DNA from: UBA4486 sp041984885 | GTDB lineage: Bacteria; Pseudomonadota; Gammaproteobacteria; Eutrophobiales; Eutrophobiaceae | Length of the DNA: 64,000 nt | Direction of reading: 5' to 3' | Assembly: GCA_041984885.1 (NCBI GenBank) | Contig: JBHIXH010000002.1 | Coordinates: 1 to 64,000, forward strand | Shown here: positions 52,077 through 60,973 of the stretch, piece after piece | How positions within the stretch are numbered: the first letter of the stretch is position 1 | Layout: each line of letters opens with the position of its first letter | Notes under the pieces: generated by a model | Databases searched by the model: none | What the model saw: only the letters and a program-made list of their open reading frames with translations | Told to the model about the DNA's origin: nothing | Translations under genes and position numbers: made by a program

Positions 52077-53768
52077 TCAGGCTTTCATATGATGTCTTGG
52101 ATCGACCGGTTTCATCAGTGCGTTCGAGATCAACGCGATAAATAATAGCGCTGCCATCAGATACATCGTCGTGTTATACAAATTTGGTGTTGGATCCAGC
52201 GTGCCGGCCGGTGCGATCTCCATCAGCTTGGCGATGGTGACAGTTTTGGCTTCCACCAGCTGATCCAGCTGATCGACACCTGCCCCAAACTTGGCCTGAA
52301 ACCGGTCCGGATCAATTTTGCTAATCAGATCATCAATCGCGTCATTCACCGAGATCTCGCGTAACGAGGTAATCGCCAGCGGTCCGAATACACCTGCACT
52401 ACTCCACGCAGTTAAAAGTCTGCCATGAATACCGCCAACAAAGCGTGTGCCAAAGATATCGGCCAGATACGCGGGTATCGTCGCAAAGCCACCCCCGTAC
52501 ATGGTGAATATCAGCATGGTTGCGGCATAAAAGTACACCAGCCAGACAACAGACGGATCGGCACTGACCTGGCTGGCGGTAAACGGAATCGAGCAATACA
52601 ACAGTATGCCCAGAATAAAAAAAGTGTAATAGGTATTTTTACGGCCAAGATAATCCGAGGCACTGGCCCAGATAAATCGACCCACCATATTAAATGCGCT
52701 GATCATCAGCACATACATTGCAGCAAAATTCAGATCGACGATATCCGGCAGCGTGCGGCCAAAGATATCTGACATCATCGTTTTTGCCACGGCCAAAACG
52801 CCAATACCGGCGGTCACGTTAAAACACAGGATAACCCAGAGTTGATAAAACTGCCGTGTCTTCAACGCCTCGTCAATATGCACATGCTGCGTTGTGATCA
52901 TCTTGTTTTTCTCGCTGTCCTCTTGCGGCGGCTCCCAGCCTTCCGGACGCCAGCCCTCCGGCGGAACACGATAGGCAAACGCCGCACATAACATGACGAC
53001 CAGGTAGATCACTCCAAGCGTGAAAAAGGTTTGTGAAACACCCACGCTGCCGCTGCCAACGAGATACACGCCTTCCGGGCCGGGGACTATCATATTGACG
53101 ACATCATTTGCACCTACTATTACGACTTCGCGCATCTCACCGGCGATCTCGGCCAGGCGCCGACCGGATTCGTCAGTAACCAGTTTCAGCGAATCCACGC
53201 TGCCGACATATTCCGGTAACTTGTGATAGTGTTTTATAAACCCATCTATCATCGGTTTTGCGATCATGGCACCACCACCAAACCCCATGATAGCGATGCC
53301 AGTCGCCATACCCCGTCGATCCGGAAACCAGCGAATTAAGGTGCCTACCGGTGAGACGTAGCCGAGTCCGAGACCACAACCACCGAGCACGCCGTAACCT
53401 ATGTAGAGCAACCACAGTTGACCGGTGACGATACCAAAGCCGCCGATAAAAAAACCGCCACTCCAGCAACAGGCGGCCACCACTCCAACCATGCGTGGCC
53501 CGACTTTTTCCAGCCAGTGTCCGGCAATGGCAGCGGCCAGCCCGAGAAAAACGATAGCTACGGTAAAAATCCAGACAACACTTTTCAGTGTCCAGTCGTC
53601 GGCGGCACTGGTCACAACGCCGAGTCGTTTAATCAGGGCAGGATTGAACAGGCTCCAGGCATAAACAGAACCAATACATAAATGAATACCGAGCGCGGCA
53701 GGAGCAATTAGCCAGCGATTAAAGCCGGGTTTGGCAATAATTCGTTGCTTTGATAACAATCCACTCAT
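52077..53768 (-). CDS. OFA-family MFS transporter (oxalate/formate antiporter-like)
   Basis: 563 residues, twelve membrane segments, longer than the usual 400-450. The N-terminus LGIHLCIGSVYAWSLFNPAL and the GFGGGAMIAKPMIDGFI segment identify the OFA family, which carries oxalate, formate, pyruvate or lactate. Two soluble insertions explain the extra length: one of about 80 residues between segments 6 and 7 (around GRRLAEIAGEMREVVIVGAN) and one before the last segment (around KIDPDRFQAKFGAGVDQL). It is divergent from moaA-fdhD; formate is therefore an attractive but unproven substrate. Confidence 0.88.
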   Translation of the reverse strand: MSGLLSKQRIIAKPGFNRWLIAPAALGIHLCIGSVYAWSLFNPALIKRLGVVTSAADDWTLKSVVWIFTVAIVFLGLAAAIAGHWLEKVGPRMVGVVAACCWSGGFFIGGFGIVTGQLWLLYIGYGVLGGCGLGLGYVSPVGTLIRWFPDRRGMATGIAIMGFGGGAMIAKPMIDGFIKHYHKLPEYVGSVDSLKLVTDESGRRLAEIAGEMREVVIVGANDVVNMIVPGPEGVYLVGSGSVGVSQTFFTLGVIYLVVMLCAAFAYRVPPEGWRPEGWEPPQEDSEKNKMITTQHVHIDEALKTRQFYQLWVILCFNVTAGIGVLAVAKTMMSDIFGRTLPDIVDLNFAAMYVLMISAFNMVGRFIWASASDYLGRKNTYYTFFILGILLYCSIPFTASQVSADPSVVWLVYFYAATMLIFTMYGGGFATIPAYLADIFGTRFVGGIHGRLLTAWSSAGVFGPLAITSLREISVNDAIDDLISKIDPDRFQAKFGAGVDQLDQLVEAKTVTIAKLMEIAPAGTLDPTPNLYNTTMYLMAALLFIALISNALMKPVDPRHHMKA

Positions 53769-53888
53769 ACATCTCCCCCGTCGGTTTTATCGATCTGAAT
53801 TTGTTATTCGCGTTTCTTTTAGCTGGAAATTTATTCCGCCGAGTTCAGATCCGGTTTTTTAGCGAGAATGTAATATGCCCTGATGCAA

Positions 53889-53902
53889 GTCAAGTTTTTG
53901 AC
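53889..53902. promoter_or_regulatory. Short dyad in the OFA/moaA divergent region
   Basis: Perfect inverted repeat GTCAA-GTTT-TTGAC. The half-sites face the opposite way to an FNR box (TTGAT-N4-ATCAA), so it is not a match for FNR. It lies about 75 bases upstream of the moaA -35 box and about 120 bases upstream of the OFA start. Confidence 0.3.
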
Positions 53903-53964
53903 CTTTCTACGATTCTTTCAGTCATAATAATGATTATCCGGACTGACTCAGTCGCTGATTAATT

Positions 53965-53993
53965 TTGACGACATAGGCATAAACTATTAAAAT
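53965..53993 (+). promoter_or_regulatory. Sigma-70 promoter of the moaA operon
   Basis: TTGACG (53965-53970), a 17-base spacer, then TAAAAT (53988-53993). A start near 54000 would give a leader of about 20 bases. Such a short leader leaves no room for a molybdenum-cofactor riboswitch. Confidence 0.6.
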
Positions 53994-54020
53994 CTAAGAA
54001 GTTTTATTAAATTACAACGC

Positions 54021-55031
54021 ATGAATCCGAACACCTCGAACACTGATATGCTAATCGACAAGTTTGATCGGCGTGTGACCTACCTGCGAATGTCGGTCAC
54101 CGACCGCTGCGACTTTCGTTGCGTCTATTGCATGGACGAGCAGATGTCTTTCGTTCCGCGCAATTCACTGCTGACGCTCGAGGAATTATCAACCATTGGA
54201 CAGGCGTTCGTGGAACTCGGCGTTGGCAAGATTCGAATCACTGGCGGTGAACCGTTAGTGCGGCGCAATATAATGAAATTGATCGGTGAACTGGGACAAC
54301 TTGATGGTCTCAATGAACTGGTCATGACAACGAATGGCTCTCAACTGAGAAAATACGCCCGCGAGTTAAAAGCAGCCGGTTTAAAACGTATTAATATCAG
54401 TGTTGATTCATTAAAACCGGAACGGTTTAAACAGATCACGCGTGTCGGTGACCTGTCGACGGTACTTGACGGTATCGATGCCGCCATGGAAACCGGTTTT
54501 CAGAAGTTGAAATTGAACAGTGTCATACTGAGAAATCGTAACGACGACGAGATTCTCGACCTGGTTAATTTTGCCAGTGCACGGGATATTGATATCAGCT
54601 TCATCGAGGAAATGCCGCTCGGAGTGATTGGCGATCATGATCGTGCAGCCGTGTTTATTTCCAGCGATGAGATCCGCACCGAAATTGAACGGCAATACAC
54701 ATTGATTCCAACAGCAGAAACGACAGGTGGCCCGTCACGTTATTTCAAGATCAGGGAAACCGGTACCCGCGTTGGCTTTATCTCGCCGCATACACATAAT
54801 TTCTGTGATCGATGTAATCGGGTTCGACTCACCTGTGAAGGCCGCTTGCTGCTTTGCCTGGGACAGGAGCATTCGGTCGATTTGCGTCGCGTGGTTCGTA
54901 GCCACCCGGGAGATATGGAAGCATTGAAACAGGCGATTCGTGATTCGATGGCAATCAAACCGGAAGGGCACGAATTTTCCTTGACCGAGAAGCCGGTGAT
55001 ATTCCGCCATATGAATGTCACTGGCGGCTAG
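54021..55031 (+). CDS. moaA: GTP 3',8-cyclase MoaA
   Basis: 336 residues. The radical-SAM motif is RCDFRCVYC (C-x3-C-x2-C, near residue 32-36). The second cluster is held by CDRCNRVRLTCEGRLLLC near residue 262. The protein ends MNVTGG, the GG tail that enters the active site. It converts GTP to 3',8-cyclo-7,8-dihydro-GTP, the first step of molybdopterin synthesis, with MoaC as the next enzyme. First gene of the moaA-fdhD-mobA-mobB-moeA operon. Confidence 0.97.
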   Translation: MNPNTSNTDMLIDKFDRRVTYLRMSVTDRCDFRCVYCMDEQMSFVPRNSLLTLEELSTIGQAFVELGVGKIRITGGEPLVRRNIMKLIGELGQLDGLNELVMTTNGSQLRKYARELKAAGLKRINISVDSLKPERFKQITRVGDLSTVLDGIDAAMETGFQKLKLNSVILRNRNDDEILDLVNFASARDIDISFIEEMPLGVIGDHDRAAVFISSDEIRTEIERQYTLIPTAETTGGPSRYFKIRETGTRVGFISPHTHNFCDRCNRVRLTCEGRLLLCLGQEHSVDLRRVVRSHPGDMEALKQAIRDSMAIKPEGHEFSLTEKPVIFRHMNVTGG

Positions 55032-55032
55032 T

Positions 55033-55902
55033 ATGACTTCGCCCATGCGTCCGGTATTAACCGATGCCGGGCTCGACCCGACCATCTCTGTTATCGCTTA
55101 CGACGAATATCAAAACCAGCGGGAACAACGTATCGCCGACGAACGCCCGTTGACCATTTATCTCGACAGTTTTGAGATCGTCACATTAATGACGCTTGGT
55201 ACGAACCCGGAGTTGCTCACACTGGGTTACCTGAGAAACCAGGGCTTGATCAGAGACATCAACGAAATCCGTTCGGTGCAGGTTGACTGGAACGTAAACG
55301 CCGCAGCCGTCACCACGACTACCGGCCGTGAGAACTGGGCAGAAAAACTGGGACCTCGCATCGTCACCACCGGATGTGGTCAAGGTACCGTATACGGCGA
55401 CATCATGCATGATCTGCAGGAGATCAAGGTTTCACCGGTTTCAATCAAACAATCGACGATTTATTCACTGTTAAAAAATCTGAATGCGTTTAACGATGTG
55501 TATAAAACTGCCGGTGCGGTGCATGGTTGTGCCTTGTGCAAGGACGATAACATTATCGAATTTATCGAGGACGTAGGCAGGCATAACGCCGTCGATGCGA
55601 TCGCCGGCAAGATGTGGCTGGAAAATATCACCGGCGAGGACAAGCTGTTTTATACGACCGGTCGCTTGACCTCCGAGATGGTCATGAAAGTGGCACAGAT
55701 GAGAATTCCTGCATTGTTATCCCGTTCAGGACTGACCCAGATGGGATTAAAACTGGCGCAGGATACCGGCGTCACCCTGCTGTCACGTGCCAAGGGTACG
55801 CATTTTCTGGTCTACAATGGCAAACAGAACATTGAATACGATATGACATTGCCGGATAAGAAAGACGTCGCCAATCTGAAACGAAAACACGATCAGTATT
55901 AA
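55033..55902 (+). CDS. fdhD: Formate dehydrogenase accessory sulfurtransferase FdhD
   Basis: 289 residues from the ATG at 55033; an ATG at 55015 inside the moaA end is the alternative. It shows ERPLTIYLDSFEIVTLMTLGTNPELLTLGYL, GCGQGTVYGD, the sulfur-transfer C-x2-C in VHGCALCKDDN, and FIEDVGRHNAVDAIAGKMW followed by the FYTTGRLTSEMVMKVAQM substrate site. FdhD passes sulfur from IscS to the bis-MGD cofactor of formate dehydrogenase. Its gene implies an Fdh elsewhere in the genome. One base separates it from moaA. Confidence 0.96.
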   Translation: MTSPMRPVLTDAGLDPTISVIAYDEYQNQREQRIADERPLTIYLDSFEIVTLMTLGTNPELLTLGYLRNQGLIRDINEIRSVQVDWNVNAAAVTTTTGRENWAEKLGPRIVTTGCGQGTVYGDIMHDLQEIKVSPVSIKQSTIYSLLKNLNAFNDVYKTAGAVHGCALCKDDNIIEFIEDVGRHNAVDAIAGKMWLENITGEDKLFYTTGRLTSEMVMKVAQMRIPALLSRSGLTQMGLKLAQDTGVTLLSRAKGTHFLVYNGKQNIEYDMTLPDKKDVANLKRKHDQY

Positions 55903-55916
55903 CGGACCACGGCAAG

Positions 55917-56513
55917 GTGAACAGTCATGACGTCACGGCAGTTGTATTGGCTGGAGGAAAAGCCACGCGCATGGATGGCAAGGACAAGGGGCTGGTCGAT
56001 CTGGCTGGCAAACCAATGGTTGAATATGTCATTGAGTCTTTTTCAGTTCAAACAAAAAATATTTTAATCAATGCAAACCGGAATCATAATATCTATTCAC
56101 GCTATGGTTATCCTGTCATCTCCGATGAACATGAAGGGTATCAAGGGCCATTAGCCGGGATTTATTCCGCGTTGAAAGTAATGGATAGTCCATATCTTGT
56201 CAGCGCCCCATGCGACTCGCCTTTTGTACCTGTCGATTTAATAGAACGCCTGATGACTGCAATTGAAAACGAACATTGTGAGATTTCGGTAGCCCATGAT
56301 GGTAACCGCATGCAACCGGTATTTGCCTGTATCAGTCAGAAACTTGAATCATCATTAAATGACTACCTGGCTGCCGGAGAAAGAAAGATTGATCTCTGGT
56401 ATGCACAACATCACTGCGTTATTGTCGATTTTTCCGATGTGCCGGAGACCTTTTTAAACATTAATTCCAGACAGGATATCGAACAAATAGAACACCGTTT
56501 AGATAAAGTATGA
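55917..56513 (+). CDS. mobA: Molybdenum cofactor guanylyltransferase MobA
   Basis: 198 residues from a GTG. The nucleotide-binding loop is VVLAGGKATRMDGKDKGL (about 9-26), followed by DEHEGYQGPLAGIYSAL and the metal-binding APCDSPFVP (Asp near 100). It links GMP to molybdenum cofactor to form the guanine dinucleotide form used by DMSO-reductase-family enzymes such as formate dehydrogenase. It overlaps mobB by four bases (ATGA). Confidence 0.95.
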   Translation: MNSHDVTAVVLAGGKATRMDGKDKGLVDLAGKPMVEYVIESFSVQTKNILINANRNHNIYSRYGYPVISDEHEGYQGPLAGIYSALKVMDSPYLVSAPCDSPFVPVDLIERLMTAIENEHCEISVAHDGNRMQPVFACISQKLESSLNDYLAAGERKIDLWYAQHHCVIVDFSDVPETFLNINSRQDIEQIEHRLDKV

Positions 56514-57055
56514 AAACCCGGATAAACAATCGAATCCCGTTAATCGGTTTTGCCGCCTACAGCGGCACTGGCAAAACCACCCTGTTGACACGGCTGATCC
56601 CGGTACTGAAACAGCATGGCCTGCGTGTTGGCGTAATCAAGCACGCGCATCATGAGTTTGAAATTGATGAACCAGGCAAAGACAGTTATAAACTGAGAAA
56701 GTCCGGCGCCGATGAAGTGCTTGTCGGTTCGAAACGACGTTGGGCCCTGCTGTCAGATAACCAGAGCAATGTCGACCTGGATTTGAATGACCATCTACGT
56801 CATATCGATCAGGATGAACTGGACCTGATCCTGGTCGAAGGATTTAAACCGGTTTCGATCCCGAAGATAGAGTTGCATCGACCGTCACTGAAACACCCCC
56901 CGTTTTACAGCTCGGATGATTCTATCGTCGCTGTAGCGACCGATGGTGAACTGGCAGAACCAACATCACTGCCGGTACTGGATCTGAACAACCCAAAAGA
57001 AATCTCCGCTTTCATACTGGACTTCTGTCGTCTGCAAAAGGTAGAGGCAGTGTGA
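56510..57055 (+). CDS. mobB: Molybdopterin-guanine dinucleotide adaptor MobB
   Basis: 181 residues. Walker A is AAYSGTGKTTLLTRL (about 14-28). VGVIKHAHHEFEIDEPGKDSY and LILVEGFKPVSIPKIELHR are family signatures. MobB binds GTP and MobA and is not strictly essential in E. coli. Its start overlaps the mobA stop and moeA begins one base after its own stop. Confidence 0.94.
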   Translation: MKTRINNRIPLIGFAAYSGTGKTTLLTRLIPVLKQHGLRVGVIKHAHHEFEIDEPGKDSYKLRKSGADEVLVGSKRRWALLSDNQSNVDLDLNDHLRHIDQDELDLILVEGFKPVSIPKIELHRPSLKHPPFYSSDDSIVAVATDGELAEPTSLPVLDLNNPKEISAFILDFCRLQKVEAV

Positions 57056-57056
57056 G

Positions 57057-58322
57057 ATGAGCCGTTCAAAGATTCAGCACGATGTCAGTTGTATGGATGA
57101 TTTTGATCCGGACTCGTTGCTGCCGGATCAGGCCCGTGACCTGATCCTGCAACGCATCTCACCCGTAGCTGAAACTGTCTGCCTGCCGTTGCGAGATGCG
57201 TTGAATCATGTACTTGCTGAACCTGTGCATTCGGAAATTAATGTGCCTTCCGGCACGAATTCGGCAATGGATGGTTACGCCATAGCTGGCGAAGATTTAC
57301 CGGAAGCTACCACTGAACTGACGCTGGTCGGCACCAGCCTGGCTGGCAGCCCATACAAAGGCGCAGTCAAACACGGTGAATGTGTCCGCATCATGACCGG
57401 CGCGATTCTGCCTGAAGGTGCAGATACAGTGGTGATCCAGGAACAGGTCGAACTGACAGAAAATGGCATTCGCATTGATAACAGTACGAAACCTGGCGCG
57501 AATGTGCGACAGGCGGGGGAGGATATTGCAGCCGGGACAAGGGTTCTGGACAAAGGCATCCGACTTACCCCGGCAGATATCGGGCTCATCGCCTCACTTG
57601 GTATCGCTGAAGTCAATGTCTGCAGACCGTTAAAGGTTGCGTTTTTCTCAACCGGTGATGAATTGCGCTCGATCGGCGAACCGTTGGCAGATGGCGCAAT
57701 TTATGACAGTAACCGTTACACGCTGTTTGGCATGTTAAAAAATCTGAATGTCGAAATACACGATCTTGGCGTGGTGCGTGATACCGAGGAAGACATAGAA
57801 AAAGCGTTTACCGATGCATCTGCAGTTGCCGATGTTGTCATCACTTCAGGTGGTGTATCCGTCGGCGATGCTGACTACATCAAGCCGGTGCTGAACCGTA
57901 TGGGAGACGTATATTTCTGGAAGGTGGCGATGAAACCCGGTCGACCATTGACGTTCGGGCATATCAATGAGTCGGTATTTTTTGGCTTGCCCGGCAACCC
58001 GGTATCCGTCATGGTAACGTTTTACCAGTTTGTCCAGCCGGCGCTGAAATACATGATGAATGAAACCCGGGTGGTGCCGGTGCAATACCCAGTCATCTGT
58101 CAGTCCAGGCTGAAAAAACGTGCCGGTCGGGTTGAGTACCAACGTGGCGTTGTTTCAACGAATAACGACGGCGAGGTCTGCGTGGAAAAAACCGGTGCAC
58201 AGGGCTCTGGCATATTGACCTCCATGTCGCGCGCCAACTGCTTTATTATCCTGCCAATGGAAAGCACGGGAGTTGCACCGGGTGATACCGTGCTGATACA
58301 ACCTTTTGAAGGACTGGTTTAG
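57057..58322 (+). CDS. moeA: Molybdopterin molybdenumtransferase MoeA
   Basis: 421 residues with the four MoeA domains. Key motifs are VPSGTNSAMDGYAIAGEDL, RIMTGAILPEGADTVVIQE, FSTGDELRSIGE, ITSGGVSVGDADYIKPVL and FFGLPGNPVSVMVTFYQF. It inserts molybdate into adenylylated molybdopterin. Last gene of the moaA operon; its TAG overlaps the lhgO stop on the opposite strand by four bases. Confidence 0.96.
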   Translation: MSRSKIQHDVSCMDDFDPDSLLPDQARDLILQRISPVAETVCLPLRDALNHVLAEPVHSEINVPSGTNSAMDGYAIAGEDLPEATTELTLVGTSLAGSPYKGAVKHGECVRIMTGAILPEGADTVVIQEQVELTENGIRIDNSTKPGANVRQAGEDIAAGTRVLDKGIRLTPADIGLIASLGIAEVNVCRPLKVAFFSTGDELRSIGEPLADGAIYDSNRYTLFGMLKNLNVEIHDLGVVRDTEEDIEKAFTDASAVADVVITSGGVSVGDADYIKPVLNRMGDVYFWKVAMKPGRPLTFGHINESVFFGLPGNPVSVMVTFYQFVQPALKYMMNETRVVPVQYPVICQSRLKKRAGRVEYQRGVVSTNNDGEVCVEKTGAQGSGILTSMSRANCFIILPMESTGVAPGDTVLIQPFEGLV

Positions 58323-59521
58323 GTGTTATTAATCCTGTCCACTACGTAATCAGCAAACGCAAACGAACAGGTGTAGGCAGGAGAAACCGCATTTAAAACA
58401 TGCAAACTGTTTTCAGTTTGTTCAACAATAAAATCCATCTCCAGTGTATTCGTTGTCTTGTTCAGCAGCTGTGCACGAATACCTGCCCTGCCCCATTGAG
58501 CAAACTGTTGCGGGGACAAGTCTTTCACCAGCTTGCTGGCCAGCTTGATTAAATGTGGCTGGTAGTATTTCTTCAGTTCCTGGCAGGCAAGCGAACGAAA
58601 ATTAAACGCATTCTGCCACCAGAGTCTTGCCTCATGGCCTAATACGTTGGCGAATTCACTGGCCGAAAAATTATCCAGCCCCTTGTAATGCTCCCGCCAG
58701 AAAGCAGGGATGGCTGTCGGGCCTATTTTACAGTGTCCATCCGCGGTAATAGTGAAATGCACACCGAGAAACGGGTTATTTAAATCCGGTACCGGGTATA
58801 TATTGGTTTTCAGATTAAACGATTCCCTTGCATACAGGTATAGTCCCTTGAACGGCAACAGCGTATGGTTCCTGGATAAACCAAAATCGGTCGCCACCTT
58901 GTCTGCATAAAGACCGGACGCATTAATCAGATAGCCAGTGGCGATATCACCGGCAGATGTCTGTATCGTGTTTGCGTTTTTTCTGGATACATATTTCGAG
59001 TCAAAACAAATTTTGACGCCACTGGATCTCAGGCTCTCGAATATATGTTGATTGATTTTAGTTGGGTCAACCGATGACGTATTCGGCGAGAACAGGGCAC
59101 GTTGACAGGTTTTGGCTACCGGTTCTATATCAGACAGTTGCTTCTCATCAATTTTCTGCAGTTGTACGCCATTGACCTGGCCGCGACGATACAACTCTTC
59201 CAAAGAGTCCAGTTCCGCTTCGTTTCGGGTGACAACTACCTTGCCACATTGATTAATTGGCAGGTTATTCTGCAGACAATACTCCGTCATCAGCTTGTTG
59301 CCATCGCGACAAAAGGCCGCTTTCAATGAATCTGCCGTATAATAAAAGCCGGCATGCAAGACACCACTATTCCTCCCACTGGCATGCATGGATAACGCCG
59401 GTTCTTTCTCGAGTATTACGATCTTCTGGTCAGGATAGTCGCGTGCGAGCACACGTGCGATTGACAGGCCAATGATACCGGCACCAATAATAAGAAAATC
59501 AGCAGAATCAGGTAAAGACAT
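58319..59521 (-). CDS. lhgO: L-2-hydroxyglutarate oxidase LhgO
   Basis: 400 residues. The FAD-binding start is FLIIGAGIIGLSIARVLARDYP, followed by ILEKEPALSMHASGRNSGVLHAGFYY, the segment by which LhgO is recognised among DAAO-family oxidases. LPFKGLYLYARE and FLGVHFTITADG complete it. It oxidises L-2-hydroxyglutarate to 2-oxoglutarate and passes electrons to quinone. It lies 27 bases after moaE on the same strand, so it probably shares the moaD-moaE transcript. Confidence 0.93.
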   Translation of the reverse strand: MSLPDSADFLIIGAGIIGLSIARVLARDYPDQKIVILEKEPALSMHASGRNSGVLHAGFYYTADSLKAAFCRDGNKLMTEYCLQNNLPINQCGKVVVTRNEAELDSLEELYRRGQVNGVQLQKIDEKQLSDIEPVAKTCQRALFSPNTSSVDPTKINQHIFESLRSSGVKICFDSKYVSRKNANTIQTSAGDIATGYLINASGLYADKVATDFGLSRNHTLLPFKGLYLYARESFNLKTNIYPVPDLNNPFLGVHFTITADGHCKIGPTAIPAFWREHYKGLDNFSASEFANVLGHEARLWWQNAFNFRSLACQELKKYYQPHLIKLASKLVKDLSPQQFAQWGRAGIRAQLLNKTTNTLEMDFIVEQTENSLHVLNAVSPAYTCSFAFADYVVDRINNT

Positions 59522-59548
59522 GAACGGCAGCGTGTAACCGGATTTTTG

Positions 59549-59983
59549 TCAGCCGGGCGTATTCGATTCGACCCATCTCTGGCCGGTTGTCGTCGTCTCT
59601 TTCTTCCAGAATGGCGCTTTGCGTTTTAAATCTTCAATAATAAATCGACAGGCCTCAAATGCCGCTGCACGATGTGCAGACCAGACAGCAATGACGACAA
59701 TGGGTTCGCTAATATGGATTGGGCCAACACGATGCAGTAATAACACATCCAGCAATGGCCATTGTCGCATGGCAGACTCAACAATCGACGTCAGGTGTTT
59801 TTCAGTCATGCCGGGATAATGCTCAAGTTCCATTGATTCAATCGATTCCCCTTCATTCTGATCGCGCATTGAGCCAATAAAAACTGACGTGGCACCATAC
59901 TTGCCCTGTTGCGCCATCTCCTCCTGAAATTGTTCAATTTCAACGTAGGCGTTTATCGAACCGGTTCTGACTTCGACCTTCAT
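59549..59983 (-). CDS. moaE: Molybdopterin synthase catalytic subunit MoaE
   Basis: 144 residues. GATSVFIGSMRDQNEGESIESMELEHYPGM is the family start. HRVGPIHISEPIVVIAVWSAHR and AFWKKE-like KRKAPFWKKETTTTGQRWVE contain the catalytic lysines. It joins two sulfurs from MoaD thiocarboxylates to cyclic pyranopterin. The ATG follows the moaD stop by one base, and GGAGGT at the end of moaD is its ribosome site. Confidence 0.96.
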   Translation of the reverse strand: MKVEVRTGSINAYVEIEQFQEEMAQQGKYGATSVFIGSMRDQNEGESIESMELEHYPGMTEKHLTSIVESAMRQWPLLDVLLLHRVGPIHISEPIVVIAVWSAHRAAAFEACRFIIEDLKRKAPFWKKETTTTGQRWVESNTPG

Positions 59984-59984
59984 C

Positions 59985-60218
59985 TCAACCTCCGGTCACT
60001 GGTGGGAAAAAAGCTACTTCGTCACCATCTTTGATCACCGTGTTTGTCTTTACATATTCCTGGTTGATTGCAGTCATCACTGAAGCCGGGACAGCGGACT
60101 CACCCGCAATCTTTTGCCACAACATCTGTACGTTGCTACCCGACTCGATTTCACATTCCTCTTCGGAACGACCGAGCCGCTCTTTCAAACTGGCAAAATA
60201 TTTTACTTTAACTTTCAT
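59985..60218 (-). CDS. moaD: Molybdopterin synthase sulfur carrier subunit MoaD
   Basis: 77 residues, ubiquitin-like beta-grasp fold. VKYFASLKERLG at the N-terminus and DGDEVAFFPPVTGG at the end; the terminal Gly-Gly is adenylylated and turned into a thiocarboxylate by MoeB. No moeB gene is in the window. It is divergent from moaC across 124 AT-rich bases in which I see no clear operator. Confidence 0.95.
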   Translation of the reverse strand: MKVKVKYFASLKERLGRSEEECEIESGSNVQMLWQKIAGESAVPASVMTAINQEYVKTNTVIKDGDEVAFFPPVTGG

Positions 60219-60342
60219 AAATATTTTTAATAATTACAATTACTTAAATCGCTAATCTAGAAAATAATACATATGATATACTCGCTTTGACCAAGTTAAC
60301 AGACCTGCATCGTATACTAAATAGAGAACCTGATTCACTGGC

Positions 60343-60822
60343 ATGAGCAAATTGACGCATTTTAACGAACGGGGAGAAGCGCACATGGTCGATGTCGGTG
60401 ATAAAGCGTTTTCTGACCGAAAAGCCATCGCCAGTGGATGTATTCTGATGCAGGCCGAAACACTGCAAAAAATCATAAACGGTGAGAACAAAAAAGGCGA
60501 TGTGCTCGGTATTGCCCGGGTCGCCGGAATCATGGCAGCAAAAAAAACGGCTGAACTGATCCCGCTCTGTCACCCCATTGCGATGACACATATCAATATC
60601 GAGTTACAAACCGACACGGAAAATAATCGCGTGAATTGTATATCTACAGTCTGCACGCACGACCAGACCGGAATTGAGATGGAAGCGTTAACCTCGGTAC
60701 AGGTCGCCTTGTTGACCATTTATGACATGTGTAAAGCTGTCGATCGGGGCATGACGATCACCAATGTACAACTGGTCGAAAAAAGCGGCGGCAAATCCGG
60801 TGATTGGAAACGCCAGGAATAA
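60343..60822 (+). CDS. moaC: Cyclic pyranopterin monophosphate synthase MoaC
   Basis: 159 residues. MSKLTHFNERGEAHMVDVGDK, ARVAGIMAAKKTAELIPLCHP, THDQTGIEMEALTSVQVALLT and the Lys/Asp region YDMCKAVDRGM are the family's conserved blocks. It rearranges 3',8-cyclo-GTP made by MoaA into cyclic pyranopterin. It stands as a single gene, divergent from moaD. Confidence 0.97.
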   Translation: MSKLTHFNERGEAHMVDVGDKAFSDRKAIASGCILMQAETLQKIINGENKKGDVLGIARVAGIMAAKKTAELIPLCHPIAMTHINIELQTDTENNRVNCISTVCTHDQTGIEMEALTSVQVALLTIYDMCKAVDRGMTITNVQLVEKSGGKSGDWKRQE

Positions 60823-60930
60823 TAATGCAGGACTCTGCCGGGAAACGCGTTTTAATCCGGTCCGACTGAAAACGATACAAGCTATTGCCTGTCTGTCGGG
60901 CTACCCAACCGTCCTTGCTTTACCGGAATT

Positions 60931-60972
60931 AGTCAGCGACTGCTGAACAGTCATGCTGATCTGACGCTGACT
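60931..60972. repeat. Nested dyad between moaC and the cytochrome b561 gene
   Basis: Outer arms AGTCAGCG (60931-60938) and CGCTGACT (60965-60972) are perfectly complementary; an inner GACTG-CTGAA-CAGTC stem uses part of the same sequence. It lies between convergent genes, one base before the stop of the b561 gene, but has no T-run. A folded 3' end or transcription pause site is possible. Confidence 0.35.
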
Positions 60973-60973
60973 A

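Noticed and set aside
53769..54020. Molybdenum-cofactor riboswitch upstream of moaA
   Set aside because: A good promoter lies about 50 bases before the gene, leaving a leader too short for the element, and no matching stem structure is visible.
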